Part shown: piece by piece, positions 9,829-19,327 of the stretch | Layout: each line of letters starts with the position of its first letter | Numbering within the stretch: the first letter of the stretch is position 1 | DNA from: an uncultured Gammaproteobacteria bacterium | GTDB lineage: Bacteria > Pseudomonadota > Gammaproteobacteria > SZUA-229 | Reading direction: 5' to 3' | NCBI GenBank assembly: GCA_937998645.1 | Contig: CALLCZ010000072.1 | Location: 1-32,327 of the forward strand | Length of the DNA stretch: 32,327 nt | Position numbers and translations under genes: made by a program | Notes under the pieces: model-generated | Databases searched by the model: none | Seen by the model: only the letters and a program-made list of their open reading frames with translations | What the model was told of the DNA's origin: nothing

Positions 9829-10324
9829 GACCACAATCCTGATGTTTTCGCTTTGCGCTGCTGCAATCACAGCCAGCGCCGAGCAAAACCCGGCACCCTC
9901 TTCAAACGCGCCGATAAATATTTACGCCGATTACATGAAATACGAGATTCAGAGCGGCATAAGTCAATACAAAGGCAATGTTCGCGTAACTCAAAACGAT
10001 ATCGAGCTGAAGGGTGACAAGGTAATCGCCATACAAAAGGACAAGATACTTAAAAAAATAACAGTGACCGGCTCACCAGCAACCTACCGCCAGTTATCGG
10101 AAGATAGTAAATACATCAACGCTCAAAGCATGCAAATGGAATATCAGGCCGACAAAAGCAGGCTTATCCTGAGTAATAAGGCGCGCCTGGAGCAGGAAGG
10201 TTCCGTCATGGAGAGCGACCAGATCATTTACGACACCATCAATCAGGTCGTTATTGCCGGTGATGACAACGCGAACAAGCGCGTCAATATCACTATCACG
10301 CCAGAAAGTATCAAAAAGCAGTAA
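9815..10324 (+). CDS. lptA: LptA, periplasmic LPS transport bridge
   Basis: Periplasmic OstA-domain protein that polymerises between LptC and LptD as a bridge for LPS. I start it at the ATG at 9815-9817 (169 residues), giving the signal peptide MLKIKTTILMFSLCAAAITA with cleavage near ASA-EQ. A start at 9806 is also in frame; a longer frame from 9752 lacks a signal sequence at its N terminus. The mature part has the typical beginning PINIYADYMKYEI, then YKGNVRVTQNDIELKGDKV. It overlaps lptC and is 3 nt from lptB. Confidence 0.94.
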   Translation: MLKIKTTILMFSLCAAAITASAEQNPAPSSNAPINIYADYMKYEIQSGISQYKGNVRVTQNDIELKGDKVIAIQKDKILKKITVTGSPATYRQLSEDSKYINAQSMQMEYQADKSRLILSNKARLEQEGSVMESDQIIYDTINQVVIAGDDNANKRVNITITPESIKKQ

Positions 10325-10327
10325 ACC

Positions 10328-11050
10328 ATGCCTGAATTGAAAGCTGAAAACCTGGTCAAGCGCTATAAATCGCGTACAGTCGTGAACGATGCTACTCTCG
10401 GCGTCAGCAGCGGTGAAGTTGTCGGCTTACTGGGCCCAAATGGTGCGGGCAAGACCACCTGCTTTTACATGATGGTTGGCCTGGTAAGGGCTGACGAAGG
10501 CCATATCTTTCTGGATGGCAAAGACATCACCCACCTGCCCCTGCATGCACGCGCCCAGCGCGGTGTCGGTTACCTGCCCCAGGAAGCCTCGGTTTTCAGG
10601 AAACTGTCGGTCGAAGACAACATTATGGCTATCCTGGAGGCGCAAAAAATCAGCCGCCAGGACCGTGAAGAGCAGCTACAGCTGCTGCTCGAAGAACTGC
10701 AGATCGAGCATATTCGTGAAAGCATTGGCATGAGCCTCTCAGGAGGTGAACGCAGGCGCGTAGAAATCGCACGCGCGCTCGCTTCGAAGCCGTCGTTTAT
10801 CCTGCTGGACGAGCCTTTTGCCGGCGTTGACCCCATCTCGGTAATTGACATCCAGAAAAGCATTGAACACTTGATCAGTCTCAATATCGGCATCCTCATA
10901 ACCGACCATAATGTACGTGAGACCTTGGGTATATGCCATCGCGCCTGTATATTAAGCGATGGTAAAATCATCGCTCAGGGTCAGCCTGATGAGATTCTCG
11001 AAAACGATCAAGTGCGTGAAGTCTATCTAGGCCACGATTTTCGTCTATAA
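10328..11050 (+). CDS. lptB: LptB, ATPase of the LPS export transporter
   Basis: Cytoplasmic ABC ATPase of LptB2FG, which extracts LPS from the inner membrane. In 240 residues it has Walker [10 protein letters not shown] (from residue 36), Q-loop [12 protein letters not shown], signature [15 protein letters not shown], Walker [14 protein letters not shown] and the switch His in ITDHNVRE. The LptB-specific tail [10 protein letters not shown] is present. lptF and lptG are not in the window, as in E. coli, where they lie elsewhere. It ends the LPS gene string; rpoN follows after 145 bp. Confidence 0.97.
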   Translation: MPELKAENLVKRYKSRTVVNDATLGVSSGEVVGLLGPNGAGKTTCFYMMVGLVRADEGHIFLDGKDITHLPLHARAQRGVGYLPQEASVFRKLSVEDNIMAILEAQKISRQDREEQLQLLLEELQIEHIRESIGMSLSGGERRRVEIARALASKPSFILLDEPFAGVDPISVIDIQKSIEHLISLNIGILITDHNVRETLGICHRACILSDGKIIAQGQPDEILENDQVREVYLGHDFRL

Positions 11051-11195
11051 ATAGGTATATAGAACGCTTTTAACAGCCACAGATGCAGGAGACAAGCCCG
11101 AAAACGGATCGGGGCATAATAAATCCACAGGGTGTTCCTGAAATTCATCAAGGAAAATCCCGGGGGATCGGTTAAGCCCACCTCTGTCACTCAGT

Positions 11196-12665
11196 ATGAA
11201 ACCATCCCTTCAGCTAAAACTCGGCCAGCATCTGACGATGACACCCCAGCTGCAGCAGGCAATCCGCCTGCTGCAGTTGTCGACCATGGATCTTCAGACA
11301 GAAATCCAGCAGACGCTGGAAGAAAATCCGATGCTGGAGATAGAGGAAGAAAGCACCAGCAGCACCAGCGAACGGGAACAGCCAAACAAAAGTGAATCTG
11401 AACTCAATCAGCAGGATGAGCAGCTGGACCTGGAGAAAACCCAGGACCTGCCCGATGAGCTGCCTGTCGACAGCGAATGGGAAGATATTTACGATATCGC
11501 AACCGCGGGTATCAGCAATGCTATCCAGGCCGGCGGTGAAAATATCAGTGATTATCTTGAAAATCAGAGCATGGAGGGCGACTCGCTCGCAGAACATCTG
11601 CTCTGGCAGCTCAGAAACATGTCTACCAGCGATACCGACTTCGCCATCGGCATCGCCATAATCGACGCAATCAATGATGACGGTTATCTCACGGAAAGCG
11701 TGGAAGAGATCCATGCGGGACTGGTTGATGAACTCGATATTGAGCTCGACGAGGTTGAAGCAGTACTTCACCTGATTCAACACTTTGACCCGCTTGGGGT
11801 GGGCGCACGTGACCTGAAAGAATGCCTGCTGCTGCAGCTTGGCCAATTTGACGAGAGCACGGAAGGACTCGCAGATGTACGCATACTGATACGAGATCAT
11901 CTTGAACAAATCGGCAGCCGTGATTATGCACGCCTGCTCAAATCAACCCGCCTGTCCGAAGAAAAGCTGCAAGAGCTGATAACATTCATTCAGTCATTGA
12001 ACCCGAAACCCGGTTCCACCATATCTCCGAATCGGGCCGAATACATCATTCCTGACATATTTGTTCGCAAGGTTAATGGCGAATGGACCATCTCCCTGAA
12101 CCCGGAATCTGCGCCCAAAATAAGAATCAACCCGCTTTATGCCGGATATGTCAAAAAGTCAGGTCGAGGCAAGGACAGCAGCTACTTGAGAAACAGCATG
12201 CAGGAAGCTCGCTGGTTCCTGAAAAGCTTGCAAAGCCGCAGCGATACCTTGCTGCGTGTCGGCAAGGCCATTGTTGATCGCCAGCGCCTGTTTCTCGAAT
12301 ATGGCGACGAAGGCATGAAACCCATGGTGTTGCGTGATATTGCAGAAGAACTCGACATGCACGAATCCACCATTTCCCGTGTCACCACTCAAAAATACAT
12401 GCATACACCCCGCGGTGTATTTGAATTCAAATTCTTTTTTTCCAGCCATGTCAGCACAGCGGATGGCGGCGAATGTTCCGCCACAGCTATCCGAGCCATG
12501 GTGAAAAAGCTCATTGAAAACGAGAATCCGAGAAAACCGATGAGCGATAACAAGATTTCTGCCTTTCTGGTCAAGGAAGGCATTAATGTTGCTCGCCGAA
12601 CTGTGGCAAAATACAGGGAGGCGATGTCCATTCCACCCTCAAACGAGAGGAAACGTCTTGTTTGA
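11196..12665 (+). CDS. rpoN: RNA polymerase sigma-54 factor
   Basis: Alternative sigma factor for -24/-12 promoters that need enhancer-binding ATPases. The 489-residue protein shows region I (MKPSLQLKLGQHLTMTPQLQ, the glutamine-rich activator-responsive part), an acidic region II (about 45-110), the core-binding domain (LEQIGSRDYARLL and so on), the helix-turn-helix MHESTISRVTTQKYMHTP and the RpoN box ARRTVAKYREAM near the C terminus. Order rpoN-hpf-ptsN is the widespread gammaproteobacterial arrangement. I did not find a convincing sigma-54 promoter in the window. Confidence 0.97.
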   Translation: MKPSLQLKLGQHLTMTPQLQQAIRLLQLSTMDLQTEIQQTLEENPMLEIEEESTSSTSEREQPNKSESELNQQDEQLDLEKTQDLPDELPVDSEWEDIYDIATAGISNAIQAGGENISDYLENQSMEGDSLAEHLLWQLRNMSTSDTDFAIGIAIIDAINDDGYLTESVEEIHAGLVDELDIELDEVEAVLHLIQHFDPLGVGARDLKECLLLQLGQFDESTEGLADVRILIRDHLEQIGSRDYARLLKSTRLSEEKLQELITFIQSLNPKPGSTISPNRAEYIIPDIFVRKVNGEWTISLNPESAPKIRINPLYAGYVKKSGRGKDSSYLRNSMQEARWFLKSLQSRSDTLLRVGKAIVDRQRLFLEYGDEGMKPMVLRDIAEELDMHESTISRVTTQKYMHTPRGVFEFKFFFSSHVSTADGGECSATAIRAMVKKLIENENPRKPMSDNKISAFLVKEGINVARRTVAKYREAMSIPPSNERKRLV

Positions 12666-12683
12666 GGCCAATAGGAGAGAAAT

Positions 12684-13004
12684 ATGCAAATTAATCTGAC
12701 TGGTCACCATGTTGATATCACAGATTCTTTAAGAAACTATGTCAATGAAAAAATGGGAAGGTTAGAACGTCATTTTGATAAGGTCAGCAATACCCATGTC
12801 ATACTGACTCTCGAAAAGCTGGTTCACAAGGCTGAAGCCACCGTGCATATGAGCGGCAATGATATTTTTGCAGAAGCCAGTGAAGCAGAAATGTATGCAG
12901 CTATAGACTCACTTGTTGACAAGCTTGATCGCCAGGTCAAGAAGCACAAGGAAAAACTCAAGAACCACCTGCATCACAAACCGAGCGAAATACCTCAGAT
13001 CTGA
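12684..13004 (+). CDS. hpf: Ribosome hibernation promoting factor, short form
   Basis: Small protein (106 residues) of the HPF/YfiA family that binds the 30S decoding region and favours inactive 100S ribosomes in stationary phase. Recognised by MQINLTGHHVDITDSLRNYV, the EKLVHKAEATVHMSG strand, and ASEAEMYAAIDSLVDKLDRQ with the basic tail KKHKEKLKNH. There is no C-terminal dimerisation domain, so it is the short form. A good ribosome site (GGAGAG) precedes the ATG. The stop and the ptsN start share one base (TGATG). Confidence 0.96.
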   Translation: MQINLTGHHVDITDSLRNYVNEKMGRLERHFDKVSNTHVILTLEKLVHKAEATVHMSGNDIFAEASEAEMYAAIDSLVDKLDRQVKKHKEKLKNHLHHKPSEIPQI

Positions 13005-13474
13005 TGAACCTGGTACAGCTAATCAGCAAGGACTCCGTTGTATGCAATGCCGATGTCGGCAGCAAAAAAAGAGTCCTTGAGCTTCTCGCTGAGCTGCTTG
13101 CGAAACAGTCCGGGACCGCGGACGCTCTCGAAATTTTCCAGCACCTGACCGAACGGGAAAAGCTGGGCTCAACCAGTCTGGGACATGGCGTTGCGATACC
13201 TCATGCTCGCACCAGTGGCAGTGATAAGGCCATTGGTGCGTTCGTCAAGCTTGAACATGGCATCGACTTCGACAGCCCCGACAGTAAACCCACTGACCTT
13301 CTATTTGCGCTGATGGTACCGGAACACTATACGGATGAGCACCTGGAGATCCTTTCCAGTCTCGCCAGCAGCTTCAGTGATGAAGCGCTGTGCCACAATC
13401 TCAGATCATCGAACACATCCACAGAACTCTACGACAGGCTTACAGGCTGGCACGTTGCAAGCCAGGCATCATGA
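13004..13474 (+). CDS. ptsN: PTS EIIA-Ntr regulatory protein
   Basis: EIIA domain of the nitrogen-type PTS (156 residues). The phosphorylated histidine is His67 in HGVAIPHARTSG. Known EIIA-Ntr proteins are regulators, not sugar carriers; in E. coli the unphosphorylated form controls potassium handling. The expected donor chain in this window is enzyme I (15987-17717) to HPr (15687-15959). The start ATG shares a base with the hpf stop and the TGA overlaps the hprK ATG (ATGA), so these genes are translationally linked. Confidence 0.95.
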   Translation: MNLVQLISKDSVVCNADVGSKKRVLELLAELLAKQSGTADALEIFQHLTEREKLGSTSLGHGVAIPHARTSGSDKAIGAFVKLEHGIDFDSPDSKPTDLLFALMVPEHYTDEHLEILSSLASSFSDEALCHNLRSSNTSTELYDRLTGWHVASQAS

Positions 13475-14415
13475 CCGAAGTCCTGTCTGCCGAATCCATC
13501 CTGGTCAACCTGTCAAACCAGATTGAATTTGACTGGGTAGCCGGGAAGGAGAACACGGACCAGGCACTCCATGAAATCAGCGCCAGCCAGCATGCAACCC
13601 TGGTTGGACACGTTAATGTAGTCCACAAAAATCTAATCCAGGTCATTGGCAAAACCGAATGCGAATACCTGCAAAATCTTGAAGATAACTTCCGCAGCAA
13701 TATGCTGCATGAAATTTTTTCCTGCAGGCCTGTAGCTATCATCATGGCTGACGGCATGCCAGTACCCGATATGCTGATCGATCACGCGAATAAATATCAC
13801 ATACCATTATTAAGCTGTAAAACAGAAAGCAATGAAGTGATTGATATTGCGCGTTTTTATCTGCACAACATTTTCTCCGAAAAAGAGGTCACGCATGGCG
13901 TTTTCATGGAAGTGCTTGGCACAGGCGTACTCATAACCGGCGAAAGCAGTGTTGGCAAAAGCGAACTCGCACTCGCGCTTATATCCAGGGGACACCGCCT
14001 GGTTGCTGACGACGCGCCCGAGTTTACCCGCACAGGACCTGACATTCTTGATGGACGAAGCCCTGGCGTTCTCAAGGACTTCCTCGAAGTACGGGGACTC
14101 GGCATATTGAATATACGCGACATGTATGGCGACAATGCGCTTAAATCAAACAAGTACCTTCGACTCGTTATCCATCTCAAGCGTCTTAGCGAAAAGGATT
14201 ACGCACAACTGGATCGACTTCAGGGCGGTAGAGAAACCCGCTCAATCCTGGGTATCGACATCCCACAGATACTGATACCGGTAGCGCCAGGCAGAAATAT
14301 CGCGGTACTGGTTGAAGCTGCAGTACGAAACCACATCCTGGGTACATCGGGTAATAATGCGACACAAAAATTCATAGAACTCCAGCAACAAGCCATTAAC
14401 AATCAATCATCATAG
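13471..14415 (+). CDS. hprK: HPr kinase/phosphorylase
   Basis: Bifunctional enzyme that phosphorylates and dephosphorylates a serine of HPr. I start it at the ATG at 13471-13473 (314 residues), which overlaps the ptsN stop as ATGA; a longer frame from 13390 would lie inside ptsN. The N-terminal domain (1-130) is followed by the P-loop GESSVGKSE (157-165; the more usual form is GESGVGKSE) and the HprK signature EVRGLGILNIRDMYG. Its likely substrate, HPr with Ser47, is encoded three genes downstream. Enteric bacteria lack this gene at this locus; it is common in other proteobacteria. Confidence 0.95.
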   Translation: MTEVLSAESILVNLSNQIEFDWVAGKENTDQALHEISASQHATLVGHVNVVHKNLIQVIGKTECEYLQNLEDNFRSNMLHEIFSCRPVAIIMADGMPVPDMLIDHANKYHIPLLSCKTESNEVIDIARFYLHNIFSEKEVTHGVFMEVLGTGVLITGESSVGKSELALALISRGHRLVADDAPEFTRTGPDILDGRSPGVLKDFLEVRGLGILNIRDMYGDNALKSNKYLRLVIHLKRLSEKDYAQLDRLQGGRETRSILGIDIPQILIPVAPGRNIAVLVEAAVRNHILGTSGNNATQKFIELQQQAINNQSS

Positions 14416-14421
14416 TTTTCA

Positions 14422-15282
14422 ATGAACCTGACAATCATCAGCGGACTTTCGGGCTCCGGCAAAACTGTAGCTCTGCACACACTCGAAGACGAGGACTATT
14501 ATTGCGTAGACAACCTGCCGCTGGGTTTACTGCCCGAATTTGTTCAACGCGTAATAAACAGAACCATTGAACATCACGACAATATCGCAGTAGGCATAGA
14601 TGCACGAAGCGCATCTCATGACCTGGAACGCTTCTCTGAAATCATCAAACCCCTGCGTGAACTGGACATCAATATCGAGGTGGTCTATCTGCAAGCCGAA
14701 CCGGCCACCTTGATAAAACGCTATAGTGATACACGCCGGCGACACCCGCTCACACGAAAAGGACTACCCCTGGCGGATGCCATTGAAGTCGAAAGAGGCC
14801 TGCTCAGTGATATCGCCGCCGGATCCGATCTTTTTATCGACACCACGTTCACCAACATTCATCAACTGCGCGGACTGGTCAAAGAACGGATAGTAAGGCG
14901 CGAGAATACAGACAGCCTGTCCGTACTGTTCCAGTCATTCGGCTTCAAACACGGCACACCGACAGACTCAGACTTCATGTTTGATGTTCGCTGCCTGCCC
15001 AATCCACACTGGGAACATCATCTGCGCCCGTTAAACGGCCTCGATGCAGAAGTCATGGATTTCCTGAATAACAGTGAGGAAGTGGAGCAAATGCTTGGTT
15101 ATATTCGAGACTTCTTACAGGTCTGGGTACCGAAATTCGAGCAACAAAACCGCTACTACCTGACGATATCTATAGGCTGCACGGGCGGGCAGCACAGGTC
15201 GGTGTATATCGCCCAGCAATTATTCGAGTATTTCAGGGACAGGCTTGATACAGTATCCATTCGCCACAGAGAACTCGAATAA
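14422..15282 (+). CDS. rapZ: RapZ, RNase adapter / P-loop protein
   Basis: Homologue of E. coli RapZ (YvcJ family, 286 residues), which binds sRNA GlmZ and guides RNase E cleavage to control glucosamine-6-phosphate synthesis. N-terminal Walker A GLSGSGKT (8-15), then DYYCVDNLPLGLLPEF and the DTRRRHPL motif. The C-terminal RNA-binding half contains GFKHGTPTDSDFMFDVRCLP, NPHW and IGCTGGQHRSVYIAQQL, all diagnostic. It begins 6 nt after hprK. Whether a GlmZ-like RNA exists in this organism cannot be seen here. Confidence 0.96.
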   Translation: MNLTIISGLSGSGKTVALHTLEDEDYYCVDNLPLGLLPEFVQRVINRTIEHHDNIAVGIDARSASHDLERFSEIIKPLRELDINIEVVYLQAEPATLIKRYSDTRRRHPLTRKGLPLADAIEVERGLLSDIAAGSDLFIDTTFTNIHQLRGLVKERIVRRENTDSLSVLFQSFGFKHGTPTDSDFMFDVRCLPNPHWEHHLRPLNGLDAEVMDFLNNSEEVEQMLGYIRDFLQVWVPKFEQQNRYYLTISIGCTGGQHRSVYIAQQLFEYFRDRLDTVSIRHRELE

Positions 15283-15294
15283 ATAAAAGCAAAC

Positions 15295-15684
15295 ATGAGC
15301 GTCGCACTGCTGCTGGTTACACACAAGAACATTGGCAATGATATGCTGATGATTACGAGATCAATCCTTAATGACGAGTTAAGCAATACCGCCTGCGTTG
15401 AGGTCCCCATGGATGCAGATACCGACATCATAAAACATCAGATTGCCAACGCACTGAAAAAACTGTCTACTGATGAAGGCGTGCTAATTCTTACTGACAG
15501 TTATGGCAGCACACCGTGCAACATTGCCAACGAGTTTCTCGACTGCGAAAACAGAACACTCATCAGCGGACTCAACTTACCCATGCTCATCCGTGTCATG
15601 AACTACAGATCGCTTCCACTGACTGAACTTAAAGACGTGGCCATTGAAGGCGGCAAACATGGCATCACATCAACGACGAATTAA
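15295..15684 (+). CDS. PTS mannose-family EIIA component
   Basis: Single EIIA-Man domain (129 residues). The phospho-acceptor is His10 in LLLVTHKNIGNDML, and GVLILTDSYGSTPCNIANEF is the typical loop contributing to the active site. No EIIB, EIIC or EIID gene follows, so it cannot transport sugar alone and is probably a regulatory terminus of the phosphorelay (inference from context). It starts 12 nt after rapZ and ends 2 nt before HPr. Sometimes called ManX-like or PtsA in similar clusters; I leave the symbol blank. Confidence 0.92.
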   Translation: MSVALLLVTHKNIGNDMLMITRSILNDELSNTACVEVPMDADTDIIKHQIANALKKLSTDEGVLILTDSYGSTPCNIANEFLDCENRTLISGLNLPMLIRVMNYRSLPLTELKDVAIEGGKHGITSTTN

Positions 15685-15686
15685 TT

Positions 15687-15959
15687 ATGGAAGCCAGCCG
15701 AGACATAGAAATTATCAACAAGCTTGGCATGCATGCCCGTGCAGCGGCCAAGTTTGTAAAACTCGCCACCAGTTTTGACAGCAATATTGATATTCAAAAA
15801 GACTCGCGAAGGGTCAACGCCAAGAGTATTATGGGAGTTATGATGCTGGCAGCCAGCAAAGGTTCGACCATAACTATCCATGCTGATGGCAGTGATGCCG
15901 AGAAAAGCCTGGACGCACTCGAGCGGTTGATAAACAACCGTTTCGATGAAGACGAATAA
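15687..15959 (+). CDS. ptsH: Phosphocarrier protein HPr
   Basis: Small phosphocarrier (90 residues). His16 in NKLGMHARAAAKF receives phosphate from enzyme I; Ser47 in NAKSIMGVMMLA corresponds to the regulatory serine targeted by HPr kinase. Its serine environment and the nearby hprK suggest it is controlled at both residues. It could equally be called NPr (ptsO), because the chromosomal place equals that of E. coli npr; the two are hard to separate by sequence. It directly follows the EIIA gene and precedes enzyme I. Confidence 0.94.
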   Translation: MEASRDIEIINKLGMHARAAAKFVKLATSFDSNIDIQKDSRRVNAKSIMGVMMLAASKGSTITIHADGSDAEKSLDALERLINNRFDEDE

Positions 15960-15986
15960 TTGACTGGCACTTATGGGAAGTAACAT

Positions 15987-17717
15987 TTGAGCATAATTCT
16001 AAATGGCATCGGCGTTTCACACGGCATAGCTATAGGCAATGCCTACATCTACGTTCGCGCCTCTACAGAAGCAACTGAATACAACGTCCCCGCCAGCTAC
16101 CATCCCAAAGAAATAGAGAGACTGCATCAGGCCATCAAGGAAGCCAGCACGCAGTTAAATGAAATCAAAAGCAGGATCGCAGCAGACACGCCGGAAGACA
16201 TCCTGGGATTCATTGACTCACACTTGCTGATGCTGGAAGACCCGGCATTTGATGAAGGCGCGGCTGCAATAATCAGGGAGTTTTCCTGCAATGCCGAATG
16301 GGCGCTCCAGGTTCAGTGTGACCGCCTGGTGCAGGTATTCGACGAAATGGATGACCCGTATCTGAGAACACGCAAGGATGATGTGATTCATGTCGTGCAA
16401 AGAATACAGCACTGCCTGGCAGAGAAGCCTGAATCAAAAGCGGAACCTGTAAAGCTAAAAGGACGCATCGTTATCTCAGATGACCTTACACCAGCGGACA
16501 CCTTGATGATGCAACATCAAAAAGTGGCTGCCTTTGTTACCGAATTTGGTGGCCCCCTGTCCCACACCGCTATTCTGGCGAGAAATCTCGGCATACCGGC
16601 CATTGTCGGTGTGCATAATGCTCGCCAGCTGATTCACCCGACTGAACAGTTGATTATTGACGGACACTACGGTGTTGTTATTGGTGAACCCGATCCGCGT
16701 TCACTGACTCATTACAGAAAGCTGCGGCAAAAGGATACTGTTCGCAAGCAGCGACTGAACAGGCTCATAAACAAGCCGGCAGTAACAAAAGACGGTGTCC
16801 ATATTCTCATACAGGGCAACATCGATCGACCTGAAGACATCCGCAACCTTAAACAGCATGACAATACCGGCGTTGGTCTATACCGCACAGAAATGATGTT
16901 TCTGAAAGACAACCAGACTCTCGATGAAGAAGCGCAGTTCAAAACCTATAAGCGCGCACTATTCCGCCTGAAAGGAAAACCATTAACCATTCGTACACTC
17001 GATCTCGGTGCCGATAAGGAAATACAGGAATCACTGGGCCAGGGACCGATGGCACACAACCCTGCGATGGGTTTACGTGCAATCAGGCGATGCCTGAAAG
17101 AACCTGAAAACTTTTTACCGCAAATATGCGCCATCATGCGGGTAGCCGCCTATGGCGACGTCAAGATGATGATACCGATGATGACCAGCATCCATGAACT
17201 GGATCAGGTATCAGCACTGCTGGAAAATGCCAAACAACTGCTACGCCAGCGCAAGGTCCGCTTCAATGACAAGATTGAGATCGGCGCCATGATTGAGGTC
17301 CCGGCAGCAGCGTTGTCCGCTGATATATTTGCTCAACGAATGGATTTTCTTTCTATCGGCACCAATGACCTGATCCAGTACACACTCGCTATTGACCGCA
17401 TCGATGATGAGGTCAACTATTTGTACAACCCGCTACACCCCGCTGTGCTGCAATTAGTCAAGATTACGATCGATGCCGGCAAAAAGGCCAAAGTGCCGGT
17501 CTCGATGTGTGGTGAAATGGCAAGCGACCCGAAATATACCCGTCTGCTGCTTGGCATGGGGCTGAATTATTTCAGCGTACAGGCCAACGCAATTCTTGAA
17601 ATCAAACATATTATCAATAACAGCAACATGGGCAAACTGCACACCAAGGTTCGAAAAATCATGAACTGCCACGATTTAAACAAGATCGAATCGCTCGTTG
17701 ACACTCTGAATACATAA
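15987..17717 (+). CDS. ptsI: PTS enzyme I (phosphoenolpyruvate-protein phosphotransferase)
   Basis: Starts the PTS relay by autophosphorylation from PEP and passes phosphate to HPr. 576 residues, the length of classical enzyme I; there is no N-terminal GAF domain, so it is not EI-Ntr (PtsP). Active-site His193 lies in GGPLSHTAILARN; the PEP-binding barrel shows GVGLYRTEMMF, FLSIGTNDLIQYTLA and the catalytic Cys in VSMCGEMASD. The start is TTG at 15987-15989 with GGGAAG 6 nt upstream. It is the last gene of the rpoN-ptsI string. Confidence 0.96.
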   Translation: MSIILNGIGVSHGIAIGNAYIYVRASTEATEYNVPASYHPKEIERLHQAIKEASTQLNEIKSRIAADTPEDILGFIDSHLLMLEDPAFDEGAAAIIREFSCNAEWALQVQCDRLVQVFDEMDDPYLRTRKDDVIHVVQRIQHCLAEKPESKAEPVKLKGRIVISDDLTPADTLMMQHQKVAAFVTEFGGPLSHTAILARNLGIPAIVGVHNARQLIHPTEQLIIDGHYGVVIGEPDPRSLTHYRKLRQKDTVRKQRLNRLINKPAVTKDGVHILIQGNIDRPEDIRNLKQHDNTGVGLYRTEMMFLKDNQTLDEEAQFKTYKRALFRLKGKPLTIRTLDLGADKEIQESLGQGPMAHNPAMGLRAIRRCLKEPENFLPQICAIMRVAAYGDVKMMIPMMTSIHELDQVSALLENAKQLLRQRKVRFNDKIEIGAMIEVPAAALSADIFAQRMDFLSIGTNDLIQYTLAIDRIDDEVNYLYNPLHPAVLQLVKITIDAGKKAKVPVSMCGEMASDPKYTRLLLGMGLNYFSVQANAILEIKHIINNSNMGKLHTKVRKIMNCHDLNKIESLVDTLNT

Positions 17718-17817
17718 ACCCCCTGCTTTTATTATTTAACCTGCAGTAGCGTGCTAGACTTCCGCAGCAATCAGGCCGCTGCAAGAATGCGCTTACAGTC
17801 ATCGAAGCTGGTTAATA

Positions 17818-19182
17818 ATGACAGACAACGATCCAACCGAAAAAACCGAGTCACAGCTCAAGGCGCTGTCCGAAGCGCTTGAGACAGGCACTATGCAGCA
17901 TGCACGCCGCATGCTCAATGAGCTGAGACCGGCTGAAATAGCGGATCTGCTTGAGTCCCTGCCCTATACCGAACGCAATCTCCTGTGGGACCTGGTTAGC
18001 CCCGACAAAGAAGGTTTTGTTCTGCTCGAAGTCGGAGATGAAGTCCGCGCCACGCTGATTCGTGACATGCCTCTAGAAGACCTGGTGAACGCCACCGAGG
18101 ACATGGCCGTCGACGACCTTGCTGACCTTGTACAGTCGCTGCCAGACAAAGTTACCGGCGAAGTTCTTACCTCCCTGGACACGCAGCGCAGAGGACGCCT
18201 GGAAGCGGTCCTGTCATACCCGGAAGACAGTGCCGGCGGCTTGATGGACACGGACACCGACTCCATCACCATACATTCCGAAGTTACGCTTGAAGTTGTG
18301 TTACGCAATCTGCAACGTCTGGGCAAGTTACCCAGCAATACCGACAACCTTATCGTTACCGCCCATGACAACCGATACATTGGCGTACTGCCATTAACAA
18401 CTTTAGTTACCTCGGATCCTCAGTTGTACGTTGCTGATGTCATGAGCCGCGAAATCGAGGCCATTCCTGCCGAAACTGAAGATGATAGCGTGGCCAGAAT
18501 ATTTGAAGACAACGACCTGTTGTCCGCACCGGTTGTAGATGAACAGATGAGACTGCTTGGCCGTATTACGGTCGATGATGTTGTCGATGTTATTCGAGAC
18601 GAAGGCGACCACACTGTAATGAGCATGGCCGGCCTGACCGAGGATGAAGACCTGTTCGCACCGGTAGTGCCAAGCTCACGTCGACGTGCACTCTGGCTGG
18701 GAATCAATTTAATCACCGCGTTCATGGCATCATGGGTGGTGTCGAATTTTGAAGGCACGCTGGAGAAAGTGGTCGCCATAGCCGTGTTAATGAATGTGGT
18801 TGCCAGCATGGGAGGCATTGCCGGCACCCAGACACTGACACTGGTTACTCGTGGCCTGGCACTGGGACAGGTCAGCCGGCAAAATCGCAACTGGCTGATT
18901 TCAAAAGAACTCATCGTCGGGCTGTTCAACGGAATCATCTGGGCGCTGGTTGTCGGCGGCATCGCCTTCCTGTGGTTCAAGGAGGCCAACATAGGAATGG
19001 TCATCGCCGCTGCAATGATCATCAACCTGATCGTTGCCGCCTTTTCCGGTGCTGCGATCCCATTGATTCTCAGAAAAATCGGCATCGATCCCGCCATCGC
19101 CGGCAGCGTCGTTGTCACCACTGTAACCGATATCGTCGGCCTGTTCGTCTTCCTCGGCCTGGCGACGATCTTCTTGCTCTAG
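17818..19182 (+). CDS. mgtE: MgtE-family magnesium channel
   Basis: Mg2+-gated magnesium channel of the inner membrane (454 residues). The N-terminal superhelical domain (about 10-130: LRPAEIADLLESLP, MAVDDLADLVQSLP) is followed by two CBS motifs (about 135-265) and five C-terminal transmembrane helices (about 285-454) with conserved NVVASMGGIAGTQTLTLVTR and SVVVTTVTDIVGLFVFLGLA, which line the pore. In known MgtE, cytosolic Mg2+ bound at the N/CBS interface closes the channel. It stands alone, 100 bp after ptsI, and converges on argG. I see no Mg riboswitch-like leader in the 100-bp gap. Confidence 0.96.
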   Translation: MTDNDPTEKTESQLKALSEALETGTMQHARRMLNELRPAEIADLLESLPYTERNLLWDLVSPDKEGFVLLEVGDEVRATLIRDMPLEDLVNATEDMAVDDLADLVQSLPDKVTGEVLTSLDTQRRGRLEAVLSYPEDSAGGLMDTDTDSITIHSEVTLEVVLRNLQRLGKLPSNTDNLIVTAHDNRYIGVLPLTTLVTSDPQLYVADVMSREIEAIPAETEDDSVARIFEDNDLLSAPVVDEQMRLLGRITVDDVVDVIRDEGDHTVMSMAGLTEDEDLFAPVVPSSRRRALWLGINLITAFMASWVVSNFEGTLEKVVAIAVLMNVVASMGGIAGTQTLTLVTRGLALGQVSRQNRNWLISKELIVGLFNGIIWALVVGGIAFLWFKEANIGMVIAAAMIINLIVAAFSGAAIPLILRKIGIDPAIAGSVVVTTVTDIVGLFVFLGLATIFLL

Positions 19183-19278
19183 TTAAAAACCTCAACGCAA
19201 AGGCGCTAAGACGCTAAGGGCGCAGAGAAAAAATAATAGTCCGCAAATGAACGCTAATAAACGCAAATAAAATTATGT

Positions 19279-19315
19279 GGTGCCCGCAACGCTTCGCTTA
19301 TGCAGGCCTACATCA
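19279..19315 (+). repeat. Dispersed 37-bp repeat, copy 1
   Basis: This segment matches 29969-30005 in the same orientation at 33 of 37 positions; the common core is GCTTATGCAGGCCTAC-like (GCTTCACTTATGCAGGCCTA in copy 2). Both copies lie inside larger inverted-repeat elements in non-coding DNA. Confidence 0.85.
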
Positions 19316-19327
19316 CTGACGGGAATT

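Noticed and set aside
11051..11195. Regulatory RNA or terminator between lptB and rpoN
   Set aside because: I looked for stems and U-tracts and found only weak, short complementarities.
17718..17817. Magnesium riboswitch before mgtE
   Set aside because: Only 100 bp and no extended paired structure seen; too short for known Mg-sensing leaders.
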